This document shows, in pieces, positions 52,328 through 60,851 of a stretch of DNA of 64,000 nt (position 1 is its first letter; each line of letters starts with the position of its first letter). The stretch lies in assembly GCA_942492445.1 (NCBI GenBank), contig CALOEW010000066.1, positions 52,133 to 116,132 on the forward strand, in the 5' to 3' direction. A program made the position numbers and the translations under genes. The notes under the pieces are model-generated. The model had not been told where the DNA came from. It worked only from the letters and a program-made list of their open reading frames with translations, and made no database searches. This stretch comes from NORP240 sp942492445. GTDB taxonomy: Bacteria; Pseudomonadota; Gammaproteobacteria; Pseudomonadales; Pseudohongiellaceae.

Positions 52328-53026
52328 ATGTTGCTACGCCCGCGCATCATGCGAAGTTTGAAATACTCCGTCCTGCTGTTGCTGACCTTGTTGGCCGCAG
52401 AGCAGGCCGGCAGTGCTGAGTACTACGAGGTGACTGACTCCCAGTCGCCGGATTCCTTTTTCCTGATCGCCACGGATACATCAGGGCTGCTGGGTTTTGT
52501 CGGTCATCGGCATGCGATTCTGGCCGGCGAATGGCAGGCTGAGCTGCTGCTTGACCCGGAAGATCTGGCCGCTTCCTCGATCAATGTCACAGTTCAGTCC
52601 GACTCGCTGGTTCTGGACAGTGAGCGAGCCTACCGGCTGGCGGAATTCGAAAAAGCGATCCCGCCGGAAAAAGACCGGCTGGCAACCATGGCGCGAATTC
52701 TCGGTCCCGAAGTGTTGAATGTTTCCCGGAATCCGGTGGTTGAGTTCAAATCCGGGTCGATCGAAGTGTTGTCTATCGAGGGCGGGGGAGCCACGAGGAT
52801 GTCGGTTTCAGGCACGCTGCAGTTGCGCGGCGACGTGCTGCCGCCAGTGCCGTTGGAAGTGGCGGTGACGATGGTGACCCTGCCTGATCGGCATATCTTC
52901 ACCGGTTCGGCGGATTTTTTGCAGTCAGACTACGGTATTCGACCATTTTCCCTGGCCGGAGTGGTAAACGTGCGGGATCAGATTCGACTCGTCTGGCATC
53001 TCGAAGTGGAGCGGAATCCGCGCTGA
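52328..53026 (+). CDS. YceI-family periplasmic protein
   Basis: ATG 52328 is preferred because AAGGAG (52316-52321) is 6 nt upstream; ATG 52304 overlaps the previous stop. The 232-residue product has a signal peptide and a YceI lipocalin-like barrel: FVGHRHAILAGEWQAEL with the conserved histidines, the SVSGTLQLRGDV strand and the DYGIRPFSLAGVVNVRD closing segment. YceI proteins bind isoprenoid quinones or similar lipids. Confidence 0.85.
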   Translation: MLLRPRIMRSLKYSVLLLLTLLAAEQAGSAEYYEVTDSQSPDSFFLIATDTSGLLGFVGHRHAILAGEWQAELLLDPEDLAASSINVTVQSDSLVLDSERAYRLAEFEKAIPPEKDRLATMARILGPEVLNVSRNPVVEFKSGSIEVLSIEGGGATRMSVSGTLQLRGDVLPPVPLEVAVTMVTLPDRHIFTGSADFLQSDYGIRPFSLAGVVNVRDQIRLVWHLEVERNPR

Positions 53027-53163
53027 TCGGGCCGGGCGGCATGGCCCGGGTGGTCCGAGCGCTGCGGTATTGGCGCTGAGGAATCCGGCCTCAAAGCGAT
53101 ACACCGGCTTCAGCGATGCTCATCACTTCCTGACAGGGCTCTGTCTTCTCCGCCTGAATCCGT

Positions 53164-53169
53164 TATACT
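53164..53169 (+). promoter_or_regulatory. Candidate -10 box before the manganese riboswitch
   Basis: TATACT lies 9 bp before the riboswitch start. A -35 element at the right distance (CTGTCT) is poor, so this is tentative. Confidence 0.4.
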
Positions 53170-53177
53170 TCGCGACT

Positions 53178-53281
53178 GTCATTGGGGAGTAGCCGCCCGC
53201 GTCCGCAGCGGGGTTTTCGTCAACACACTTGGCCTGAGGGCCGTGGCGTAAACAGCTTTTCTGCCTGGCAAGACCTTTGAC
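53178..53281 (+). ncRNA. yybP-ykoY manganese riboswitch
   Basis: The conserved pieces are present in order: GGGGAGTAGCC (53184-53194), CGTCAACA (53218-53225) and GGCAAGACCTTT (53268-53279). GTCATTGG at the 5' end pairs with CCTTTGAC at the 3' end to form the basal stem. Downstream, TGGCCGG and CCGGCCA (about 53297-53342) can form an expression-platform hairpin just before the ribosome site. It precedes a TMEM165-type exporter, the expected regulated gene. Confidence 0.85.
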
Positions 53282-53354
53282 TGTACCGCCTTCACCGTGG
53301 CCGGAGGGGTGGTATGGTCACTGGTATTCCTGTCCGGCCATCGGAGCGCTACCC

Positions 53355-53915
53355 TTGGAACCTTTCCTGATCTCCACCGGCATTGTTGCCGTGGCTGAAA
53401 TCGGCGACAAAACCCAGCTGCTGGCCTTTCTTCTGGCAACCCGGTTTCGCAAACCACTCCCCATAATTCTCGGAATCTTTATCGCCACCGTCGCCAACCA
53501 TGGCCTGGCCGGTGGGCTCGGTGTCTGGGCGGCCTCCCAGGTTTCAATGGACACGTTGCGCTGGGTGCTCGGGCTGTCATTCCTCGTGATGGCTGCATGG
53601 GTGCTACTGCCAGACAAAATTGACGAGGATCCGGTACGCTTGGCCAGCCTTGGGATTTTCGGCACCACGCTGATAGCGTTTTTTATCGCGGAGATGGGTG
53701 ATAAAACCCAGGTTGCCACTGCCATGCTGGTTGCCAATTACAACGCTTTTTTTGCCGTGATCCTGGGCACCACAATGGGGATGATGCTTGCCAACGTGCC
53801 GGTAGTCTGCCTCGGCGAAGGCGTCGCAAACCGTATCCCGGTCGCGATAGTGAGAAAGGTCGCCGCGGCTGTTTTCCTGTTGCTCGGCCTGCTCACCCTT
53901 CTCGGGTCGGGCTGA
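53355..53915 (+). CDS. TMEM165/GDT1 (UPF0016) manganese exporter
   Basis: The start is TTG 53355, 8 nt after GGAG (53343-53346). The 186-residue membrane protein has six helices and the duplicated family motif E-x-G-D-K-T (E15-T20 and E113-T118) that binds the cation. Family members such as MneA of Vibrio export Mn2+. The riboswitch immediately upstream supports manganese-induced expression. Confidence 0.92.
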   Translation: MEPFLISTGIVAVAEIGDKTQLLAFLLATRFRKPLPIILGIFIATVANHGLAGGLGVWAASQVSMDTLRWVLGLSFLVMAAWVLLPDKIDEDPVRLASLGIFGTTLIAFFIAEMGDKTQVATAMLVANYNAFFAVILGTTMGMMLANVPVVCLGEGVANRIPVAIVRKVAAAVFLLLGLLTLLGSG

Positions 53916-53927
53916 GATGCTGCCAGC

Positions 53928-55559
53928 TCAACCGGCATTCAGCCACCTGATAAACCGTGCCGTGGCAGGCGGGGGCAGGGTTCCGTCAAAGGTCAGCGGC
54001 AAGTTTCCGCTGCGGTAAATTGCCTCGAACTCGCTCGTAAGACTGTCGCCGCTAACACAGGGCGAGGCCAGTTCCTTGAGGCGGCTTTCAAACTCACCGA
54101 TCAGAACCTGCGCCCGACGGCGGCTGTAGTTCCAGCCCCGCCAGTCGTCCTGCTCGGTGCTGAAGACAGCTCCTGTGGAGTACCAACGGGAGAACATCTG
54201 GATTGCGGCGACACAAAGCCGGGGCGACGGCATCCGCTTATCGAAGTCCCCGATCAGGGCAGGAACGGCATCGGGTCCCAGATCAAGCAGATAGGAAATG
54301 TCCAGATCGAGAAGTCGGTTGTTGGCGCGTTCTGTGTTGGTGCGGGCAACCACTGCTGCTGGATTCGATACGGCCAGCACAAAGACTGCAATGACTCCAC
54401 TGACGGTCATCCCGGCGGCAAAAGCCCTGGTCTGGCCCCTTAGCAGTGTCGTGGCGAACAGCAGCAGTCCGACGGCTAACCATGCCATGACGGCGAGGGC
54501 GGCCAGGCGGTCAATCGTCAATCCGAATGCATCGGTATAGAGCAACAGACGCTGCAGCGCGGAGACTTGGATGACCAGCACGCAGCCCAGTAAAACTGAT
54601 GCAAGGGGACGGAAAACCCGCTGATTGCAACCTGACCCTGACACCAGAATCAGCAGCCAGAGTGTGAGTCCCGCTACTGCCAGCAATTCAAAAAATCCGC
54701 GCCGGGCGTACTGCGCAAGGGTCAGGCCACTGGCGGCTTCGATGGTTTCACGCCCTCCAAACAGATATCCGAGCTGCAGAAACACGAATACCAGGAACAG
54801 CACCGCCAGCAAGCCCATCAATACGGCAGTATCCTCCGTTCCCAGTTGCAGCACTCGCCAGCGGGAGGGGGTTGCCAGGACCCTGTTGCCGGTGATGCTG
54901 GCCAGCAACCCGGTCGACAACCAGCCAAATAACACCGTAAGTACAAGGTGTTGAACTGTGCGTTCCGAAAAAATGTCCATCAGGCCACTGAAAAGCTTCG
55001 AAAAACCGGCGTCTGCCGATGAAAAAAGGCCGGAGAAAACAAGCAGTAGTGGCAGTGCCAGCAGCGCTCCTCTCAGCAGTGACCACGACCTTGGGCTATT
55101 GAAGCCCGCTCCCAGATCAATGGCCGACAGGAGGGGAATGGCTCCGGTAACACTTTGCCAGGGCACAAGGACCAGGGCGCGCAGGTGCTCGGTGAGTGTG
55201 GATTCCTGCAGTGACCGCCTGCCAAGCAACAGAAGAAACATGGCCATGGCAACCAGCATCACCAGCAACAGGCCGAGGACAACTATCGGTGTGGAGCGTA
55301 ACAGGATCAGCCCTGCTGCGGTGACTGCAGTCAACGGCCAGGCTATCAGCAGCCGGGGGTCCACCTCCGTAAAGAAGCTTGTGAGTCCTGCCAGCGACAG
55401 GGAAAATAACAGGGTCCAGAGGAAGAAGCCGAGGCCCGAAGGTCCGATGAAGCCGAACAGCTGATCGGCAAGGAAGCCAAGTCCCGTTCCCAGCGACAGC
55501 ACGGCAATCGGCAGGTGGTCCGCCATCCCGGTTCTGACTTTTTCAAATTCAATGGTCAT
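53928..55559 (-). CDS. DUF4173/DUF4153-like polytopic membrane protein
   Basis: The 543-residue protein has about 12 membrane helices in the first 415 residues, followed by a 120-residue soluble tail with the NTERANNRLLDLDISYLLDLGPDAVPAL segment typical of the DUF4173 group. Function is unknown. Palindromic operators just upstream (55615-55639) match those before the winged-helix operon, so it is probably a target of that regulator. Confidence 0.75.
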   Translation of the reverse strand: MTIEFEKVRTGMADHLPIAVLSLGTGLGFLADQLFGFIGPSGLGFFLWTLLFSLSLAGLTSFFTEVDPRLLIAWPLTAVTAAGLILLRSTPIVVLGLLLVMLVAMAMFLLLLGRRSLQESTLTEHLRALVLVPWQSVTGAIPLLSAIDLGAGFNSPRSWSLLRGALLALPLLLVFSGLFSSADAGFSKLFSGLMDIFSERTVQHLVLTVLFGWLSTGLLASITGNRVLATPSRWRVLQLGTEDTAVLMGLLAVLFLVFVFLQLGYLFGGRETIEAASGLTLAQYARRGFFELLAVAGLTLWLLILVSGSGCNQRVFRPLASVLLGCVLVIQVSALQRLLLYTDAFGLTIDRLAALAVMAWLAVGLLLFATTLLRGQTRAFAAGMTVSGVIAVFVLAVSNPAAVVARTNTERANNRLLDLDISYLLDLGPDAVPALIGDFDKRMPSPRLCVAAIQMFSRWYSTGAVFSTEQDDWRGWNYSRRRAQVLIGEFESRLKELASPCVSGDSLTSEFEAIYRSGNLPLTFDGTLPPPATARFIRWLNAG

Positions 55560-55614
55560 GTTGCTTACCTCTTAACCCTGATTTTCTGCCCGATGAATAC
55601 TGCGTTTGTTAATT

Positions 55615-55639
55615 GTAAAGTACTTTACATTGCAAAGTA
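55615..55639. promoter_or_regulatory. Palindromic operator upstream of the DUF4173 gene
   Basis: GTAAAGTACTTTAC (55615-55628) is a perfect 14 bp palindrome, followed by TGCAAAGTA (55631-55639). A related CAAGTACTTTG lies at 56677-56687. The position, 56 bp before the DUF4173 start, suits a regulator site. Confidence 0.6.
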
Positions 55640-55660
55640 TGCTAGTAAAAAATTTTGCCC

Positions 55661-56038
55661 TCAGGAGTCCTTGACCGAATTGATCAAGGCCTCCATGTGC
55701 CCGATGTATTCTTTAAGTGCCCTTCGGCCGGCAGCAGAAAGCGTGTAGCGGGTGCGTGGAGTACGGCCTTGGAAATCTTTTTTGCAGTGGATATAACCTG
55801 CTTCCTCGAGCTTGCGCGCATGGGCGCTGAGATTGCCGTCGGAAATCTCCAACAGCGATTTGATATCGTTGAAACTCAGGTACTTGTTGGCGGCCAGGGC
55901 ACTGACAATGCCCAGGCGGCTCTTCTCGTGAATCAGCCGGTCAAGTGCGGCACCGTGCCGGGTGCTGGCAAGTGTCGGGCTTGAAGCGTTCTGCTGCTTT
56001 TCGCTGTGCCTGTCGCTTGGTCGCGCCTTAACCGCCAT
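55661..56038 (-). CDS. Winged-helix transcriptional regulator
   Basis: The 125-residue protein has a winged-helix DNA-binding domain (about 36-115): KSRLGIVSALAANKYLSFNDIKSLLEISDGNLSAH in three helices and a wing RTPRTRYTLSAAGRRAL. It fits the ArsR/MarR-like 'DUF2087/transcriptional regulator' type found with small membrane partner genes. It overlaps the upstream membrane gene by 11 bp, so the two are coupled. No metal-binding cysteine cluster is seen. Confidence 0.85.
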   Translation of the reverse strand: MAVKARPSDRHSEKQQNASSPTLASTRHGAALDRLIHEKSRLGIVSALAANKYLSFNDIKSLLEISDGNLSAHARKLEEAGYIHCKKDFQGRTPRTRYTLSAAGRRALKEYIGHMEALINSVKDS

Positions 56039-56642
56039 GGTCCCTCCAGATCAACAGGCCGAACAGAATATGCAGTCCTCCCATTCCCAGGCCCAGCATC
56101 AGATCCCCCGGCAGAGCGAAAAGAAGTACCGCTGAGCCCAGAGCCAGAAACGATACACCCATCAATGGAATTATCGGGACCGAGTACGCCCCGGCGGCGA
56201 TAACTGCCGCCCCGTAAAGGCTCAGCCAGATTCCCGGAAGCCAGGCTGTGGCCTCCCGCAGGGTAAGAAACAGAGTTAAAACGGCGCCAACCAACATGGG
56301 TGGCAGGAACGCCAGCAACAGCCTCTTACCGGTGGTTGACCAGAGTGATTGCCCCTGCTTGCATGCTTTGTCAACCGTGAAGGAAAAGGCCAGCAGTGCG
56401 CCCACCACCAGTTCCACCATCCACACCTGCAGCCATTGCGCAGCACCCGGTTGTCTGGCAGCAGCCCAGGAAGCGGCCAGTGCCGACACACCGGCAAGGA
56501 CATACCCCTTGCCGGATACGCCGGTAAAGGACGCGGAACCTTCCATCAACTCCCGAATGTACTGCAGGTTCTGTTCGGCACGTTCATGCAGCGCGGTCGT
56601 GTTACCAACGCCATTGCCCGATTTGTTTCGAAGCTTTTCCAT
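56028..56642 (-). CDS. Membrane protein paired with the winged-helix regulator
   Basis: The 204-residue product has five or six hydrophobic helices after an N-terminal soluble helix (NLQYIRELMEGSASFTGVSG). It stands directly upstream of and overlapping the winged-helix regulator gene. Such pairs are common in proteobacteria, with a suspected sensor role for the membrane protein, but there is no direct evidence here. Confidence 0.7.
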   Translation of the reverse strand: MEKLRNKSGNGVGNTTALHERAEQNLQYIRELMEGSASFTGVSGKGYVLAGVSALAASWAAARQPGAAQWLQVWMVELVVGALLAFSFTVDKACKQGQSLWSTTGKRLLLAFLPPMLVGAVLTLFLTLREATAWLPGIWLSLYGAAVIAAGAYSVPIIPLMGVSFLALGSAVLLFALPGDLMLGLGMGGLHILFGLLIWRDHGG

Positions 56643-56676
56643 GAGAGCTGAGGTTGGTGTTTTGTTAAAAGTTTGT

Positions 56677-56687
56677 CAAGTACTTTG
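56677..56687. promoter_or_regulatory. Second copy of the winged-helix operator
   Basis: CAAGTACTTTG (near palindrome) lies 35 bp upstream of the membrane protein/regulator operon and shares AAGTACTTT with the 55615 site. Autoregulation is inferred. Confidence 0.5.
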
Positions 56688-56720
56688 CATTAAAAAGCAG
56701 TTGGGCATCGAAACCGGCGA

Positions 56721-58166
56721 TTACACCACGCTCATGACCCGGATCATGTCGGTTCCGCCGGCATCGGGCCGGGTACCATGAGTGACTACCACGGTATCGC
56801 CGGACTCCAGATAGCCCAGTTGCCTGGCCAGCTCGCAACCAAACCGGGTGCGTTCGTCGTCACCGGATTCCTGATCAGTGCACAGGAGCGGCAGTACCCC
56901 CCAGTTCATCGCCAGACGTCTGGCAACCGACTCCCTGCCGGTCACCGCGATAATGGCACATTCCGGACGATGTTTCGAAATCAGCCGGGCCGTGTATCCA
57001 GAGTCGGTCAGGGTCACGATGGCGGTGGCCTGCAACTGCTCCGCCAGGCGCGCCGCCGACTGGCCTACTGCCTCGGCAACCCTGTCGACGGCGTTCATCC
57101 GGATCGTCTGCAGGAAGCCGAATTCACGCAGCGATGCCTCTGCCCGCAGTGCAATTGCCGCCATGGTGCCGACTGACTGGACCGGGTATTTCCCCACCGC
57201 GGTTTCGCCAGACAGCATCACTGCCGAAGTGCCGTCGAGAATGGCGTTGGCTACGTCGCTGGCCTCTGCCCGGGTCGGCTTGGGGCTGGATTCCATTGAC
57301 GCCAGCATCTGGGTGGCGGTGATTACCGGTTTACCGTTCCTCACCGTATCGCGGATGAGCCGTTTCTGAGTTCCGGGCACTTCGGCAAGGGGCAGCTCCA
57401 CACCGAGATCGCCTCTTGCCACCATAATGCCGTCGGCTGCGGCAATAATGTCTTCGGAGTTTTCCACGCCTGCCCGATTCTCGATCTTGGCGATGATGGG
57501 GATGTCGCTGCCGTGTTGTCCGAGCAACTCACGGATGTGTTCAACTTCCGGTCCGGACTGGACAAAGGAGGCCGCAAGATAGTCCACCTGATGGTCGACT
57601 GCGAACCGGACTTCACGCTCCAGCCGGGCGCGGAATTCGGGACTGATTGCGCTGATGGACAGTGAGATGCCGGGAAGATTTACTCCTTTTCTGTCGCCAA
57701 GGGTGCCACCGTACACCACCTGACAATGGATCACCGATGGCGTGCTGGACAGGACTTTGAGTTCGATGGCTGCGTCGTCCAGCAGAATGGCATCACCGAC
57801 AGTGACCTCGGCCGGCAGCTTCCTGTAGCTGATGGACACCCCGTCCCTGTTACCAGGCCGCTGGCCGGTGAACAGGGAGAAAGTCTCACCGGCCACCAGC
57901 GCTACCGGGCCGTTCTCCAGCATCCCGGTGCGAACTTCGATGCCACGCGTATCCGCCAGTATGGCCACATGGCGCTGGGCCAGCAGGGCTGCTTCGCGGA
58001 CGGCCCTGACAAGTTTGCCGTGCCCGCTGAAATCGCCATGGGACAGGTTGAGTCGCACTACATTCATCCCGGCGTGGATCATGGAAAGCAGGGTATTCAC
58101 GTCGGCACAGGCTGGTCCCGCGGTGGCGATAATCTTGGTCTTACGCAGTGATCCTGGCTGTGGCAT
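56721..58166 (-). CDS. pyk: Pyruvate kinase
   Basis: The start is ATG 58166 (MPQPGSLRKTKIIATAGPA); GGGAG is about 9 nt upstream. The 481-residue glycolytic enzyme transfers phosphate from PEP to ADP. Motifs seen are MNVVRLNLSHGD, IIAKIENRAGVENSEDII, MVARGDLGVELPL and TATQMLASM, and the C-terminal regulatory domain is present. The usual DTKGPEIRT appears as DTRGIEVRT. It is monocistronic. Confidence 0.93.
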   Translation of the reverse strand: MPQPGSLRKTKIIATAGPACADVNTLLSMIHAGMNVVRLNLSHGDFSGHGKLVRAVREAALLAQRHVAILADTRGIEVRTGMLENGPVALVAGETFSLFTGQRPGNRDGVSISYRKLPAEVTVGDAILLDDAAIELKVLSSTPSVIHCQVVYGGTLGDRKGVNLPGISLSISAISPEFRARLEREVRFAVDHQVDYLAASFVQSGPEVEHIRELLGQHGSDIPIIAKIENRAGVENSEDIIAAADGIMVARGDLGVELPLAEVPGTQKRLIRDTVRNGKPVITATQMLASMESSPKPTRAEASDVANAILDGTSAVMLSGETAVGKYPVQSVGTMAAIALRAEASLREFGFLQTIRMNAVDRVAEAVGQSAARLAEQLQATAIVTLTDSGYTARLISKHRPECAIIAVTGRESVARRLAMNWGVLPLLCTDQESGDDERTRFGCELARQLGYLESGDTVVVTHGTRPDAGGTDMIRVMSVV

Positions 58167-58335
58167 TGGTGCTGCTCCCGATGGGTTATGCGCAGTATAA
58201 CCGCCCGACCGGGTCAAAGGCGTGGCTCCGGGTGATCGAAGTGTGGCTACCCAGGACCTGCGCAAACGTTCAACGAGTTCTTTTTTATGTGGATTCCGGT
58301 TAAAATCCCGATTTAGATCCGGGTCGTAAAGTTCA

Positions 58336-59493
58336 GTGCAGGACAGTTTCCCCTACCCCGTCAAACGTATCGGTATCATCGGTGGCGGCCAGCTTGGCCG
58401 GCTGATGGTCATGGCCGCTCACAAGCTCGGATGTGCGGTCACCGTTCTGGATCCCCAACGCAACTCGCCTGCCGGCCAGCTTGCCGGTCATGAAATCGTA
58501 GGTAATTTCGACGACGCCAATCGCATGCGGGAACTGGTGGAGTCCTGCGAGGTTACCACCTACGACATCGAATCGATCGATACCGAGCCGCTGATTGAAC
58601 TGGTTGACCAGGGCCACGTGATCCTTCCGGATCCGCACCTGCTGGCGCTGATCCAGGATAAATTGAAGCAGAAGCAGCGCTATACGGAAGCAGGTATTCC
58701 GACGGCTGAGTTTGTCCCCATGGATCGGCCCGCTGCGGCAGCTTTTCGGCGATTCGGTTATCCGCTGGTACAGAAGGTGCGCCGTGGTGGCTACGACGGT
58801 CGCGGTGTGCTGGTACTTGAGAGCGAAACCGACTTCGACCGGCACCTGAAGTCACCAAGTCTGCTGGAGCGGCGTATCGATACCGCCAGGGAGCTGGCAG
58901 TGATGGTGGTCCGGGCAATCGATGGAGAGATCCGCTGCTATCCGGTGGTGGAGATGGTATTCAAGCCCGAGCAGAATATTCTCGACCAACTGCTGGTGCC
59001 GGCGCGCATCGACGACGTTCTGGCTCAGCAGGCCCGGCAACTGGCCATAGACACGGTCAGGGCACTGGACGGGGTGGGTATTTTCGGTGTCGAGTTTTTC
59101 CTGGACCGGCAGGGGCGGTTGCTGGTCAATGAAGTGGCCCCGCGAACCCACAATTCCGGGCACTACACCATCGAGGCGTGTGTGACCGATCAGTTTGAAC
59201 AGCATTTACGTGCCATAGTGGGATTGCCACTGGGTTCAACCGAGCTATTGAGCCCGGCGGTCATGCTGAACCTGCTTGGGGAACCCGGATTTGCAGGGCG
59301 GCCGCTGGTACAGGGGCTTGGCCGGGCGCTGGCCATCGACGGAGTCTCTGTGCACCTGTACGGCAAAGCCGAAACCCGGCCTTACCGCAAAATGGGGCAT
59401 GTCACCGTTCTTGATTCTGACCTCGACCGGGCGCGGGACAAAGCCAGGCAGGTCAGTAGCGTGCTGCGAATTGAAGGCGAGGATCGATTATGA
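58336..59493 (+). CDS. purK: N5-carboxyaminoimidazole ribonucleotide synthase
   Basis: The 385-residue ATP-grasp enzyme makes N5-CAIR from AIR, bicarbonate and ATP in purine synthesis. GIIGGGQLGRLMVMAAHKLG opens the fold; VQKVRRGGYDGRGVLVL and FFLDRQGRLLVNEVAPRTHNSGHYT carry the ATP-grasp residues. It starts at GTG 58336. Its stop overlaps the purE start (ATGA). The gene order is purK then purE. Confidence 0.95.
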   Translation: MQDSFPYPVKRIGIIGGGQLGRLMVMAAHKLGCAVTVLDPQRNSPAGQLAGHEIVGNFDDANRMRELVESCEVTTYDIESIDTEPLIELVDQGHVILPDPHLLALIQDKLKQKQRYTEAGIPTAEFVPMDRPAAAAFRRFGYPLVQKVRRGGYDGRGVLVLESETDFDRHLKSPSLLERRIDTARELAVMVVRAIDGEIRCYPVVEMVFKPEQNILDQLLVPARIDDVLAQQARQLAIDTVRALDGVGIFGVEFFLDRQGRLLVNEVAPRTHNSGHYTIEACVTDQFEQHLRAIVGLPLGSTELLSPAVMLNLLGEPGFAGRPLVQGLGRALAIDGVSVHLYGKAETRPYRKMGHVTVLDSDLDRARDKARQVSSVLRIEGEDRL

Positions 59494-59987
59494 ATGAAAT
59501 CAGGATCGGCATCATCATGGGAAGCGACTCGGACCTGCCTGTCATGCAGGCCGCCGCCGATGTTCTCGATGAGCTTGAAATCGATTACGAGATGACCATC
59601 GTATCGGCGCACCGTACGCCCAGGCGCCTTTACGACTATGCCCAGGCTGCCGAACAGCGTGGCCTCCGGGTGATTATCGCCGGCGCCGGCGGCGCTGCGC
59701 ATCTGCCGGGTATGGTGGCGTCGCTTTGTCCGCTGCCGGTGATCGGTGTGCCGGTCCGGACCGCCAGCCTGGGCGGGGAGGACTCGCTGCTCTCTATCGT
59801 ACAGATGCCGCCCGGCGTCCCGGTCGCCACGGTGGCAATCGATGGAGCCCGCAACGCAGGGATTCTGGCGGCACAGATGCTGGGCACCGGCGATCAGGAG
59901 ATTCGCGCACGGATCAACCGGTTCAAGGGCGACCTGGAAGCGAAGGTCCAGGAAAAAATCGCCATAATGGAGGCCGGGAAGAACTGA
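59490..59987 (+). CDS. purE: N5-carboxyaminoimidazole ribonucleotide mutase
   Basis: The 165-residue class I PurE converts N5-CAIR to CAIR. It shows GIIMGSDSDLPVMQAA, VSAHRTPRRLYDYA with the active-site serine/histidine, and GAGGAAHLPGMVAS. It overlaps purK by 4 bp and is its partner in one operon. Confidence 0.95.
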   Translation: MNEIRIGIIMGSDSDLPVMQAAADVLDELEIDYEMTIVSAHRTPRRLYDYAQAAEQRGLRVIIAGAGGAAHLPGMVASLCPLPVIGVPVRTASLGGEDSLLSIVQMPPGVPVATVAIDGARNAGILAAQMLGTGDQEIRARINRFKGDLEAKVQEKIAIMEAGKN

Positions 59988-60038
59988 ACCCTCCCGGCTC
60001 CCGGTGCCGAACGGAATTACCTTGACGGCCTGGTCTGC

Positions 60039-60593
60039 TCAGAAAGCGTAACGCAGGGCAAAACCGAAGATGTCGGAATCCCCGTATTCATCGAATGAAA
60101 ATTCGACGCTGATCCGCTCGGTCGCCCTGTAGCCTATACCCAGGCTGCCACCCGCATACCACTCGTCGTCGTTGACGATGGCCCGACCTATGACCTCGCC
60201 GTCCACGATTACCGGTTCACGGCCGTCGATGTCGAAACGGGAGAAGCTCGGCGCCAGAAAGAAATACAGTCCGGAGTCTCCCTGCCATTGAAAGCGCACA
60301 TGGAATCCCATTCCCAGGTCGGTTTCCACCCTGACCCTCGCAGGACCGGGGCTGGTCACGTCAACGATGTCGTCATCGGCATCCAGATACAGGCTCATCC
60401 CGGGAATGATGGTCAGATCGGGCAGGGTGGTTTCGAACTCATAGCCGACACTGAAGCCGATGATGTCCGGAGACACCTCAATCCCATCGATGTCGGCCGT
60501 CAGGTCAAAATAGCCGATGCCGCCGATCCATTGCGCCGCCGCCAGATTGGATATCGACAGCAGGCCAAAAGCCAGAAACAGTCTTTTCAACAT
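60039..60593 (-). CDS. Outer-membrane beta-barrel protein
   Basis: Two ATGs are possible (60599 and 60593); the second is 9 nt from GGAG and is used. The 184-residue protein has a signal peptide (cleavage NLAAA/QW) and a strand-turn pattern ending in FGFALRYAF, characteristic of the C-terminal barrel-assembly signal. Small OmpW/OmpA-like porins have this size. Cargo unknown. Confidence 0.7.
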   Translation of the reverse strand: MLKRLFLAFGLLSISNLAAAQWIGGIGYFDLTADIDGIEVSPDIIGFSVGYEFETTLPDLTIIPGMSLYLDADDDIVDVTSPGPARVRVETDLGMGFHVRFQWQGDSGLYFFLAPSFSRFDIDGREPVIVDGEVIGRAIVNDDEWYAGGSLGIGYRATERISVEFSFDEYGDSDIFGFALRYAF

Positions 60594-60851
60594 ACGCATT
60601 CGCTCCTTTAACTTTTTCGGTTGACCTGGCTCACCTTGGCCCGGCTGGAGTACGGTTGCCTTCTTCGACCTCCCGACCCCCGTTTTCAGGGTTATCCTGA
60701 GGGATATATCGGTCTCTGCGGTTCAGGCATGAATAATCCGGACATCAGCAGGCCGGTGAAGAGGGATCCCTAACTCATGTGCCAGCAGATGGTACACTCT
60801 AACCAAAGCCTCCTGGCGCCAGCCTGAACCGATCCGAGAGAAGCACGTTCC

